Translations under genes and position numbers: made by a program
Assembly (NCBI GenBank): GCA_910578075.1
Contig: CAJTPK010000002.1
Span: 1 to 64,000, forward strand
Origin: an uncultured Muribaculaceae bacterium
Lineage (GTDB): Bacteria > Bacteroidota > Bacteroidia > Bacteroidales > Muribaculaceae
Direction: 5' to 3'
Length of the DNA stretch: 64,000 nucleotides
In this document: positions 53,239 through 61,049 of the stretch, piece after piece
Layout of the letters: the number at the start of each line of letters is the position of its first letter
Position numbering within the stretch: position 1 is the first letter of the stretch
Notes under the pieces: generated by a model
Seen by the model: the letters and a program-made list of their open reading frames with translations, nothing else
Database searches by the model: none
What the model was told of the DNA's origin: nothing

Positions 53239-53835
53239 TTAGTTTATAATGGTATGTATATGCGCTGAGCACAATAGCAGAGGCATCAGTGGGAATATGT
53301 CTGGGTATCTGGAAAGCCGTTGTCTTAAGGTTTTAAGACCTGTAGACAACGCGTTTTTGACAGTCTGGATATTGAGATTCATATTTTCTGCAATCTCCTT
53401 GTTTGATAGTCCGTGGAATTTTGAAAGTAATATTGCTTCTCTCTGTGACCGCGGAAGGTTGTTGATCTCATCAAGAACGATTCTCCTGAACTCCTCATAT
53501 TCAACCGGAGCATGGTTGTCAGTGGGGTGGATCTCATCACGTATATCAAGAAATTGCTCGTATATGGGGCTGTTAAGCTTCTTGCGGAAATAATACAGAA
53601 TCTTATTTCGCAGTGCGCCATAAAGAAAAGGAGACAGAGTCTGTGTATTCTGAAGGGTATGCCGGTTTTTCCAAAGCGATATGAAAATATCCTGTATTAT
53701 CTCTTCCATATCCTCAACGATATGGATATAAGAGAGACAACTGGACATGAGTCTCGGGGCATACAATTCGTAAATCATGTCGAATGCACGCCGGTCATCG
53801 TTTTTCAAACGTATTATAAGGTCTTGTTCCCTCAT
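53239..53835 (-). CDS. ECF sigma factor of sugar locus 2
   Basis: A 198-residue sigma-70 family protein. Region 2: DMEEIIQDIFISLWKNRH and LSPFLYGALRNKILYYFRK. Region 4: LPRSQREAILLSKFHGLSNK and EIAENMNLNIQTVKNALSTG. About 20 extra hydrophobic residues at the C-terminus (DIFPLMPLLLCSAHIHTIIN) are odd for this group. It is paired with the FecR gene 27 bases downstream. No clear primary promoter is visible upstream (53836-54003), where only short AT-rich inverted repeats occur. Confidence 0.93.
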   Translation of the reverse strand: MREQDLIIRLKNDDRRAFDMIYELYAPRLMSSCLSYIHIVEDMEEIIQDIFISLWKNRHTLQNTQTLSPFLYGALRNKILYYFRKKLNSPIYEQFLDIRDEIHPTDNHAPVEYEEFRRIVLDEINNLPRSQREAILLSKFHGLSNKEIAENMNLNIQTVKNALSTGLKTLRQRLSRYPDIFPLMPLLLCSAHIHTIIN

Positions 53836-54003
53836 GCCGTCTCAATTGATACGCCCTGTCATATTTTCAGTTGCTCCATATTTATTAAAGTACCATTATA
53901 AGTAGCGATTTAATTTGAACAGCTGCTTATGCACATTAATTTTATATTATAACTGAATATAAACGTATTTATTGGGTCGACGACAATTTTCTGAAACTGG
54001 GCC

Positions 54004-55257
54004 TTAATCGGGGAGTGTATGGTCAGCAGCGTTGAAGACGAAGCTTTTTCGGCAAATTATCGCCCAGATGAGGATGGCGACGGTGAATGTGCCGTTGAAG
54101 ATGTATGCGAATTCGGGATCAGATCCGGCATGAAATATTTTTGACATTGCGTCAATGACAAAAGGAGTGATGGCTATACCTACATAGTTGCCGGATAACA
54201 GATAAGAAAAATATCGCGTAGATGCGTCAGGCGAAGGTGCCACGCGCGTGGTTTTATCGTATACCACGGGCTGGATTATGCCATATCCGAATCCGAATAT
54301 GAAGATTGATATGCAGTAGGAAATGTCGGTATGGAAAATGGCCACACAGTAAAGACCTATGGCGATTATCAGAATAGCTGCCTGAATGGTGAGTTTTCCC
54401 ATTACCTTAATAATGTAGGGGAGTAGGAATCCGGATACGGCTGCAGCGAGATAATACATGGCAGTTGCAATTCCTACCTGACCGGAATTGAAATTGAAAT
54501 GCTGCATTGTGAATGGGATGTAGTAGCTTACAACCATCGTCCCGTATGTCATGGCGACATATATGCCAATCAATCCAGCCATCAGCCAGAATATACGCTT
54601 GGGAGTCAGTATGCCCGACGCTTTTTTCTCCGCTGTATTTACAACGGCTGTCTTTGTAGGATCGAGCTTGCGGTTGCGGCTGATGAAACGGTCGGTCATG
54701 AAGGGCACAAGAGCAAGCGGTATGACAGGTGTCAGATAAATCAGAAATGAATAATGCCAGTCGAACTCTGCCATCCACCCAACGAATACAGTGCCGATAA
54801 TTACCATGAAATTGCTTAGTCCGGATTTCTTACCGAGTGCACTGACCCTTGATTCTCCTTCGAAATATTGTGATATGAGACTTGCCGCCAATGGGATGAC
54901 AAGACCGCATCCAATACCTAAGATACATCCCAAGATGATAAGTTGATTGATCGATGAGGCGAATAAATACGCTATCCCCGCTGCGGCGTATATTATCAGT
55001 CCTGCTGCCAACACGCCGATCTGCCGGCTGCGTGTGGCAATCTTGCCTGCGAGAAGTATGAATGGTATCACCACTACGTTTGGCAGGACTTCAAGAAGCT
55101 GTATCTGAAGATCTGACACGTGCGGAAACACATCATGAAGCTTACCCTCTATAGGGGAGATGGCAAGACCGGGAAGGTTCACTGTCAATGATATTGACAG
55201 GATCGCAAGCAGGGAGATAAGAGGCATCTGCCCGTTACCGGAATTTATGTAACGCAT
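54004..55257 (-). CDS. MFS transporter
   Basis: A 417-residue inner-membrane transporter with 12 predicted helices in two bundles of six, joined by a charged cytoplasmic loop (about 190-220: RNRKLDPTKTAVVNTAEKKA). MFS marks such as GKIATRSRQIGVLAAG in the loop between TM2 and TM3 are visible. The substrate is unknown; the sequence resembles general drug/sugar efflux or nitrate-type MFS proteins only weakly. It is not clearly in an operon with the DedA gene, which ends at a terminator (55284-55312) in front of it. Confidence 0.88.
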   Translation of the reverse strand: MRYINSGNGQMPLISLLAILSISLTVNLPGLAISPIEGKLHDVFPHVSDLQIQLLEVLPNVVVIPFILLAGKIATRSRQIGVLAAGLIIYAAAGIAYLFASSINQLIILGCILGIGCGLVIPLAASLISQYFEGESRVSALGKKSGLSNFMVIIGTVFVGWMAEFDWHYSFLIYLTPVIPLALVPFMTDRFISRNRKLDPTKTAVVNTAEKKASGILTPKRIFWLMAGLIGIYVAMTYGTMVVSYYIPFTMQHFNFNSGQVGIATAMYYLAAAVSGFLLPYIIKVMGKLTIQAAILIIAIGLYCVAIFHTDISYCISIFIFGFGYGIIQPVVYDKTTRVAPSPDASTRYFSYLLSGNYVGIAITPFVIDAMSKIFHAGSDPEFAYIFNGTFTVAILIWAIICRKSFVFNAADHTLPD

Positions 55258-55283
55258 GGCATATTAGTTTTATAAATATAAAA

Positions 55284-55312
55284 CGCGTCCAAGCCGTAAA
55301 GGTTTGGACGCG
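55284..55312 (-). terminator. Rho-independent terminator after the DedA gene
   Basis: A GC-rich stem (55284-55295 with 55301-55312, one G-U pair) followed on the minus strand by TTTTATATTT. It ends the DedA transcript ahead of the MFS gene. Confidence 0.8.
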
Positions 55313-55360
55313 CTAAGTGCAAAGCACTGATATATTATGCCATTGCCATGAAGCGGACTC

Positions 55361-56035
55361 TTAGTGCTTCTTTTTTCGGAAAGCATTATAGAGTATATAT
55401 GCCAGGCAAAGGAGTCCGAGTGCATATCCGGCGTATGTGAGATAGGAATTGTATTGTTCCACTTTCTCAAACAGCATGTCGGGGCTAACATGACGGGAGA
55501 GCCAATACCCGAGGAATGCAAGGATAGCGTTCCATACAAGTGCTCCTAATGAGGTGAACAAGGCGAATTGCGCCACGTTCATTTTTGATATGCCGGCCGG
55601 AATAGAGATTAGTTGTCGTATAGCCGGAATAAGCCGACCGATGAACGTGGATATCGCTCCATGACGGTCAAAATATGTTTCCGCTTTCTCAACTTTTTGC
55701 CTGTCTATGAGGCATGCGTGTCCCAAACGACTGTCGGCAAAGCGGTAGACAACCGGGCGCCCGATCCATAGGGCGAGATAATAATTGATGAATGCGCCTA
55801 CAAGAGCACCGAGTGTGGCAACCACCACTACCATGTATATGTTCATGTCGCTGCCTGCTCCTGCGTTTGTGCATGCAAGGTAAGCGGCGGGCGGAACAAT
55901 TACTTCCGAGGGGAAGGGTATGAAACTGCTCTCGATCACCATAAATACAAATACGAAAAGATAGCTTGCGTGAGCCACAAACCACTGGAAAAATTCACTG
56001 GCATCAAACAGAGCCAAAGGTATCAAGTCAAGCAT
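55361..56035 (-). CDS. DedA family membrane protein
   Basis: A 224-residue inner-membrane protein of the DedA/VTT (SNARE-associated) family, now thought to move phospholipids or undecaprenyl phosphate across the membrane. The re-entrant motif FIPFPSEVIVPPAAYLA and the FIGRLIPAIRQLISIPAGIS motif are both present, with about five hydrophobic segments. It begins five bases after a 33-residue open frame (56040-56141) and the MNT gene. Start ATG at 56035 is the first good one. Confidence 0.92.
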   Translation of the reverse strand: MLDLIPLALFDASEFFQWFVAHASYLFVFVFMVIESSFIPFPSEVIVPPAAYLACTNAGAGSDMNIYMVVVVATLGALVGAFINYYLALWIGRPVVYRFADSRLGHACLIDRQKVEKAETYFDRHGAISTFIGRLIPAIRQLISIPAGISKMNVAQFALFTSLGALVWNAILAFLGYWLSRHVSPDMLFEKVEQYNSYLTYAGYALGLLCLAYILYNAFRKKKH

Positions 56036-56039
56036 AGTT

Positions 56040-56141
56040 TTATTTAATAAGACTGTTCAGTTTATGTAATAAATCTTTAGTTATGATCAAAAGTTCCTCA
56101 ATTTCATCCCGTTCATAGTCGAAGGTGTCGCTGTCAGTCAT
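56040..56141 (-). CDS. Possible 33-residue acidic protein after an MNT gene
   Basis: Start ATG (56141-56139) overlaps the MNT stop (ATGA). The product starts MTDSDTFDYERDEIEELLI and ends NSLIK: one acidic amphipathic helix. It sits where a HEPN protein gene would be expected in an MNT/HEPN pair but is far too short for one. It could be a real small protein, an antitoxin-like remnant, or chance. The start coupling is its main support. Confidence 0.4.
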   Translation of the reverse strand: MTDSDTFDYERDEIEELLIITKDLLHKLNSLIK

Positions 56142-56461
56142 TCCCATAATACGATACCCTCTTTTGAAATATTATTGTAAAGATTAATGTAATGTTGTTT
56201 GCTATCCATTTCTGAAAAAGTGGATATTATCGGGTTAATTTCTACGTTAAGATCCCAGCCTAATTCTCTAAAAGGATAACCGTAATCATCAATATCTTGT
56301 AGTGTCCTTTTGGATTTATTCGAAAGAACCAAGATATCCCAATCCGAGACTTCATTCGTTACTCCACGAGCTCTGGAACCAAACAGAATTAGTTTGGCCC
56401 CCTGAGGGAGTATTGTTGAAGCAAGTTTCTTCATCGCAAGTATAATTTGTTTCCTATCCAT
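56138..56461 (-). CDS. MNT-type nucleotidyltransferase domain protein
   Basis: A 107-residue minimal nucleotidyltransferase. The active-site GSRARGVTNEVSDWDILVL gives the GSxxxG..DxD pattern. Its length matches MntA-type antitoxins, which AMPylate HEPN toxins, and also lone NTase domains. No HEPN gene of normal length is next to it; only a 33-residue frame overlaps its stop. So it is an orphan or decayed MNT/HEPN module. Confidence 0.85.
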   Translation of the reverse strand: MDRKQIILAMKKLASTILPQGAKLILFGSRARGVTNEVSDWDILVLSNKSKRTLQDIDDYGYPFRELGWDLNVEINPIISTFSEMDSKQHYINLYNNISKEGIVLWE

Positions 56462-56512
56462 TTTTATTAGATGAATTTGGTTTTAAGAACTTATTCTTAT
56501 ACACTGACCTAA

Positions 56513-57112
56513 CTATAGAATGTTGAGGTGGCGGAAGAGTCGGGCGTAGTATTCGGCTTTCTGTTCCACCGGGAGGGGGTATGCACGGCTTGTGGATGGC
56601 ATTCGCCAGATTTCAAGCTTCTCCCCGTCAATGCGATATTCCGGAACGGAGAGAATGGTCGAAGTCATTTCTCCCATTTTAGGAATATCTGTATCTGTTA
56701 GCTCCGCTACGATGCCGGCGGCCTTTTCCCCCGTGGTAGCTACAGATTTGCAGTCAGGCATTTCTGATAACAGCTCGAATAAAGGCACTGGTTCCACAAC
56801 CTCAAGAAATTTGTCGCTGGCATTACCTTTAAGTCTTCTCGCTTTTCTTACCGTATCGTTGAGAGCTATGTGTTTTTCCCGCATCAGACTCTTTATCTTG
56901 TCGAGGTCATAGCTTTTCTTATTGTCAGAAAGCAAAGCGTCTTTGTCACCGAGAAAAAGGAGTCCGCAGACTTTCCAAAAGTCGTTTGTACGGTTGGGAT
57001 AGTAGAAATCCATGCTCCAGCGTTTTGCTTGCGGAGGAAAAGTGCCCATTATCAGCACTCTTGCCCCTTCTGGAATAAACGGGGGCCAGGGATGGGATTC
57101 TATCTCAATCAT
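56513..57112 (-). CDS. Uracil-DNA glycosylase-like protein
   Basis: A 199-residue protein of the UDG-fold superfamily. The segment VLIMGTFPPQAKRWSMDFYY is the usual first motif (GxxPG-like pocket), and SRAYPLPVEQKAEYYARLFR at the C-terminus fits the final motif. It probably removes damaged bases from DNA, but this subgroup has no assigned substrate that I know. Its start overlaps the FprA stop by eight bases. Confidence 0.75.
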   Translation of the reverse strand: MIEIESHPWPPFIPEGARVLIMGTFPPQAKRWSMDFYYPNRTNDFWKVCGLLFLGDKDALLSDNKKSYDLDKIKSLMREKHIALNDTVRKARRLKGNASDKFLEVVEPVPLFELLSEMPDCKSVATTGEKAAGIVAELTDTDIPKMGEMTSTILSVPEYRIDGEKLEIWRMPSTSRAYPLPVEQKAEYYARLFRHLNIL

Positions 57113-58304
57113 TGGCCATCGCGCTTACCACGGTGCGTGCGAATTCGCGCACTTCCTCGCGGGTTGATTCAGATGCAGACTGCTTCACGATCATGGATGC
57201 TGTCACCGGGAGTTTCATGCGGTCGGCAAAATCTTTGAGTTTGGCTGTCACGGCTCCGGCAGCCCATGTGTAGTTGCCGAACGTGGCGAATACCTTGTTT
57301 TTGATTTCGCGAGTCTCCATTGCGTTCATGAATGTTTCGACCGGCGGGAACAGGCGCATGGAATATGTAGCAGATCCAACGATGAGAGTTTCGTAACGGA
57401 AAGCGTCATTTATGATGTCGCTCATGTTGGAGTGTGATGCATTGTGGATGATGATACGCTTTATGCCAAGGGCGGAGATTTCACGCGCTATCATTTCTGC
57501 CACTTCAGCCGTGTTGCCATACATCGATCCGTATACAATCACAACGCCCCGTTCGCTTTTGTAGGATGCAAGCCTTGACACTATATCCACAACTTCAGGA
57601 ATCTTATCGCACCATACCGGACCATGTGTTGAGCAGATATATGAGAATTTCAATCCTGAAAGTTTTTCAAGGGCTTTTTCAACGAATCTGCCGTATTTCC
57701 CTACAATATTGGAGTAATAACGGTACATCTCGTTAATGAATACATCCGTTTCCATATCCTTGTCAGTCACGCCTCCGTTCAATGCTCCGAATGTTCCGAA
57801 AGCATCTCCTGAGAACAATACCTCCCTTTCTTCAACGTATGTCATCATGGTTTCAGGCCAATGCACCATCGGAGTAAGATAAAATCTGAGAGTCATGTCT
57901 CCGAGCGGGAGCGTGTCGCCATCCTTGATCTCAAGGAATCTTTCATCTGAATCTATGTGATAGAATCCTTTGATCATGTCTATGGTTTTCGAATTGCCGA
58001 CAATCCGGATGTCAGGGTAAGCTCTTACGATTTCCGGGATAGAGCCGGAATGGTCGGGCTCCATATGGTTGATGACAAGGTAATCGATCCGGCGGTTTCC
58101 GGCGATTGCATCTATATTATTGAAATATTCGCGCACTTCCTCTATGCAGACAGTGTCAATTAGAGCCACTTTCTCAGCTCCCGCTACGATATATGAATTG
58201 TAGCTTACTCCATAGGGCAGAGGCCACAGAGCCTCGAACTTATGTTTGACCCTGTCATTGACACCCACATAGAAAATGTCTTTCGTGATTTCCTGAATGT
58301 TCAT
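57105..58304 (-). CDS. FprA-type A flavoprotein (flavodiiron oxygen/NO reductase)
   Basis: The preferred start is Met at 58304 (frame open to 58313), giving 399 residues. The metallo-beta-lactamase domain (about 1-250) has the diiron ligands in NHMEPDHSGS and further ligands in FSGDAFGTFG and STHGPVW. The flavodoxin domain (about 255-399) has YGSMYGNTAEVAEMIA for FMN. These proteins reduce O2 to water or NO to N2O and protect anaerobes. It is the first gene of an operon with the UDG-like gene; the 20-bp inverted repeat arm (58315-58334) lies directly upstream. Confidence 0.94.
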   Translation of the reverse strand: MNIQEITKDIFYVGVNDRVKHKFEALWPLPYGVSYNSYIVAGAEKVALIDTVCIEEVREYFNNIDAIAGNRRIDYLVINHMEPDHSGSIPEIVRAYPDIRIVGNSKTIDMIKGFYHIDSDERFLEIKDGDTLPLGDMTLRFYLTPMVHWPETMMTYVEEREVLFSGDAFGTFGALNGGVTDKDMETDVFINEMYRYYSNIVGKYGRFVEKALEKLSGLKFSYICSTHGPVWCDKIPEVVDIVSRLASYKSERGVVIVYGSMYGNTAEVAEMIAREISALGIKRIIIHNASHSNMSDIINDAFRYETLIVGSATYSMRLFPPVETFMNAMETREIKNKVFATFGNYTWAAGAVTAKLKDFADRMKLPVTASMIVKQSASESTREEVREFARTVVSAMAND

Positions 58305-58314
58305 AATATGCATT

Positions 58315-58506
58315 GAAGTTGTTTAAACTAATTTACGAAACATAAAATGAAGCAGAAACTATTTCTTTTATTAACCTTTGCGGATCTTTTTGGCCGTTTT
58401 TGCCCCACTCATCAGCACCAACCGATAGGTTGCTGCCTCTTCGAGTGTCAAAACCGCCTCAAAAATATCTCGCAAATGTTAATAAAAAATTAGTTTAAAC
58501 AACTTC
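58315..58506. repeat. 192-bp element bounded by perfect 20-bp inverted repeats
   Basis: Arms at 58315-58334 and 58487-58506 are perfect inverted copies; each contains the self-palindrome GTTTAAAC. The 152-bp inside holds a minus-strand open stretch of 34 codons from a TTG (58475-58371). ATT flanks both ends, which could be a 3-bp target duplication. It fills most of the gap between FprA (-) and DUF486 (+). It may be a MITE-like element or a double operator. Confidence 0.6.
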
Positions 58507-58620
58507 ATTTCTATCTATGATTACGCAAAATTAATGAATTTCTTTGTAATTTTGCACATGAAATTGAACTCATTCTCCGAAAGTATTATAAGGGTTCAGA
58601 AATTGTTCGATTATATAACA

Positions 58621-58998
58621 ATGAAAACAGCATTAATTACTATTCTCCTTCTTGTAATTTCCAATGTATTCATGACATTCGCATGGTATGGTCATCTCAG
58701 GTTAAGCAATGCGGGAATATCGAAAAATTGGCCGTTGGTGGTGGTTATACTTCTTTCATGGGGTGTTGCCTTGCTGGAATATTGTTTCATGATTCCGGCA
58801 AACAAAATGGGATTCCGGGATAATGGCGGACCATTCACGTTATTCCAGCTGAAGATAATACAGGAGGTAATCACACTTACGGTTTTCACGATAATCGCGA
58901 TGCTTTGTTTTCAGGGGCAGAAGTTTCAATGGAATCATGCGGCATCATATCTATGCCTTGTGGCAGCTGTGGTGTTCGCCTTTTTACCCAATAAATAA
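58621..58998 (+). CDS. DUF486 (DMT-like) membrane protein
   Basis: 125 residues from Met at 58621; the frame opens at 58534 but DUF486 proteins begin at MKTALITILLLVISNVFMTF. Four predicted helices and WYGHLRL after TM1 are typical. Function unknown; DUF486 is a small-multidrug-resistance-like fold. TAATTTTG at 58547-58554 is a possible -7 element but no good -33 is seen. It lies three bases before the Dus gene and is likely co-transcribed. Confidence 0.85.
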   Translation: MKTALITILLLVISNVFMTFAWYGHLRLSNAGISKNWPLVVVILLSWGVALLEYCFMIPANKMGFRDNGGPFTLFQLKIIQEVITLTVFTIIAMLCFQGQKFQWNHAASYLCLVAAVVFAFLPNK

Positions 58999-59001
58999 AA
59001 A

Positions 59002-59934
59002 ATGAGTGATTTTAAGATAGACATAGCTCCTGTGCAGGGGCACACAGATGCGGCATGGCGCCATTTCCATCAGGAGATATATGGAGGAGCGCACGACTAT
59101 TACACCCCTTTTATACGTCTTGAGAAGGGTGAGTTCCGCAAACATGATCTTAAGGATTTTCTTTCTGATCTGAATGCTAACCATTCGGTTGTGCCGCAGG
59201 TGATATTCCGGGATATGACGGAGCTTAAGCCGCTTATAGATGGTCTTGTATCCCAGGGAGCAAAACGTATTGATTTGAATACGGGTTGTCCTTTCCCTCT
59301 TCAGACAGCCAAGGGCCGTGGTGCCGGATTTATAGCAAATTCAGAAGAGTATCATAAAATCCCTGCTTTGCTTGCTGAATATCCGGAGGTCTCTTTCTCG
59401 CTTAAAATGCGTCTTGGCTTTGCAGATCCTGACGAATGGCGTCAGGTTGTGGATGCTATAGCAGACATGCCGTTGTGTCATGTCACTCTTCATCCCCGTG
59501 TGGCACGACAGCAATATGGCGGAGACCTATATTTAGACAGATTCTCTGACTTTATTAAGGAATGCGGCCATCCTGTTATTTTCAATGGTGAGATAAAGAC
59601 TCCGGGTGATATATCCGATATTCAGGTAAGATACCCGGAAATCGCAGGGGTTATGACAGCCCGCGGTGTGCTCGGCCGTCCCTCACTTGTAGCAGAGTAT
59701 GAAGAGGGGCGTGAATGGAGCAGAGAGGAGAGAATCGGAAAGATGCTGAGATTCCATAGGGAGTTGCTATGCCACTACGAAAATTCACTTTGTGGAGATT
59801 CCCAGATACTTTCAAAGATAAAACCATTTTGGGAATATGCCGAGACGGAAATCGGTCGCAAAGCCTGGAAAGCTATTCGTAAGGCATCAAATATGGCGAA
59901 ATACCATTCGGCCGTAGCGATGGTGGAGCAATAG
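59002..59934 (+). CDS. tRNA-dihydrouridine synthase family protein
   Basis: A 310-residue FMN enzyme that reduces uridine to dihydrouridine in tRNA. Motifs: IAPVQGHTDAAWR (start of the barrel), DLNTGCPFPLQTAKGRGAGF (catalytic Cys), SLKMRLGF, LHPRVARQQYGG and IFNGEIKTPGD. It resembles the DusC/short Dus group rather than DusA or DusB. The target position is not assigned. Confidence 0.93.
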   Translation: MSDFKIDIAPVQGHTDAAWRHFHQEIYGGAHDYYTPFIRLEKGEFRKHDLKDFLSDLNANHSVVPQVIFRDMTELKPLIDGLVSQGAKRIDLNTGCPFPLQTAKGRGAGFIANSEEYHKIPALLAEYPEVSFSLKMRLGFADPDEWRQVVDAIADMPLCHVTLHPRVARQQYGGDLYLDRFSDFIKECGHPVIFNGEIKTPGDISDIQVRYPEIAGVMTARGVLGRPSLVAEYEEGREWSREERIGKMLRFHRELLCHYENSLCGDSQILSKIKPFWEYAETEIGRKAWKAIRKASNMAKYHSAVAMVEQ

Positions 59935-60030
59935 TATTGTTTATTAGGCTGAAAACAAATGTGCATTTGTGTAAACAAATGTCATAATTGATGGTTACTA
60001 TAATAAACAGTATATTAAAATTATATAATT

Positions 60031-60387
60031 ATGACATTTGGACAATCTATAAGCACGTGCTTTTCAAAGTACTGCACATTTACAGGTCGAGCATCGCGCA
60101 GTGAATACTGGTGGTGGTTTCTTTTTACGTTCATCATCGGTTGTCTCTTCGGTATTCCGTCGGGTATTACCGCCGTTCATGAATCTGCCGGTTCCGGATT
60201 ACCGGTGATTTCTTACATAGTGTCGGCAATTCTGTTTCTGCCAAGTCTGGGGGTATTGATGCGCCGTCTGCATGATACCGGTAAAAGCGGCTGGTGGTGG
60301 TTGATCGGCTTTATTCCGGTGCTGGGCACTATCGTGCTTATCATATTCCTTTGCCACCTACGACGGTATCTGCTTCAACGTTCTTAG
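60031..60387 (+). CDS. DUF805 membrane protein with altered 3' end
   Basis: 118 residues of a small inner-membrane protein. The family start TCFSKYCTFTGRASRSEYWW and the MRRLHDTGKSGWWWLIGFIP signature are perfect. After IIFLC (codon ending 60354) the usual DUF805 tail (a charged Asp-Ser-containing stretch of about 15 residues ending Tyr-Gly-Pro-Asn) is replaced by HLRRYLLQRS, read from the antisense of the neighbouring acetyltransferase gene. So this gene is truncated and fused tail to tail with it. It may still work, as the membrane part is complete. Confidence 0.8.
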   Translation: MTFGQSISTCFSKYCTFTGRASRSEYWWWFLFTFIIGCLFGIPSGITAVHESAGSGLPVISYIVSAILFLPSLGVLMRRLHDTGKSGWWWLIGFIPVLGTIVLIIFLCHLRRYLLQRS

Positions 60388-60892
60388 TGACGACACTGCC
60401 GGCGCCAACAACCGCGTTGTCACCTATTGTCACGCCCGGTAATATAGTGGCGTTTCCTCCAATCCATACATTATTTCCAATGGTAACAGGTTCTGCCCAT
60501 TGTACACGAGTATTTCTCGGTTCAGCTTCTATAGGATGGCATGCAGTGTAAATATTGACATTGGGACCGATGAAAACATTATCACCAATTGACACCTTCG
60601 CCTCATCTAAGATTGTCAAATTGTAATTGGCAAAGAAATTATTGCCGATGGAGATATTGCATCCGTAGTCGCATCTGAATGGTTGGTTGATATGGAACTC
60701 GTCACCGCAATTCTCAACTATTTCCCGGAATAATGCTTTCAGTCGTGCTACATTGGTCGGATCCATATTATTAAATTCCCATAGTTTGGAGCGGGTAGCC
60801 TCGAGTCTCCTTAAAAATTCCGGATGTACTGCGTCATAAACTTCGCCATTGAGCATTTTCGCCCATTCTCTCTCGAACATATCCATAATCAA
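60341..60892 (-). CDS. Sugar O-acetyltransferase (Maa/LacA type) with truncated 3' end
   Basis: 183 residues of a left-handed beta-helix acetyltransferase using acetyl-CoA. The N-terminal mac domain (MLNGEVYDAVHPEFLRRLE) and hexapeptide rungs (IGDNVFIGPNVNIYTACHPI with the catalytic His, VTIGNNVWIGGNATILPGV) are intact. The usual tail after VVGG (Val/Asn-Pro-Ala-Lys plus a short helix) is replaced by KGI and a stop read from the antisense of the DUF805 gene. The last 15 bases or so overlap DUF805, so a deletion joined the two genes. Confidence 0.88.
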   Translation of the reverse strand: MIMDMFEREWAKMLNGEVYDAVHPEFLRRLEATRSKLWEFNNMDPTNVARLKALFREIVENCGDEFHINQPFRCDYGCNISIGNNFFANYNLTILDEAKVSIGDNVFIGPNVNIYTACHPIEAEPRNTRVQWAEPVTIGNNVWIGGNATILPGVTIGDNAVVGAGSVVTKNVEADTVVGGKGI

Positions 60893-61005
60893 TCAATAAT
60901 TTGTAATCAGTTGCAAAATTACAACAAATCATCGTTTCTACAACCATATCCCACTAACCATTGATAACCAATCACTGGTTATTTCTCAACCATTAAAACC
61001 AATTG

Positions 61006-61029
61006 AAACCATTCAAAAGCTTCGCTTTT
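61006..61029 (+). repeat. Second copy of the AACCATT / GCTTCGC repeat core
   Basis: 23 bases (61007-61029) equal the reverse complement of 52123-52145 in the 173-bp palindromic element. The flanking 60955-61005 has more AACCATT and AACCAAT half-sites and a small hairpin (ATAACCA at 60964-60970 with TGGTTAT). It is an incomplete copy of the same repeat family, next to the large palindrome. Confidence 0.75.
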
Positions 61030-61049
61030 TTGTTTGACAAAAGGGTATT

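Noticed and set aside
58371..58475. A 34-residue gene starting with TTG
   Set aside because: The frame looks protein-like but has a rare start, no promoter and lies inside a repeat-bounded element; kept only as part of that finding.
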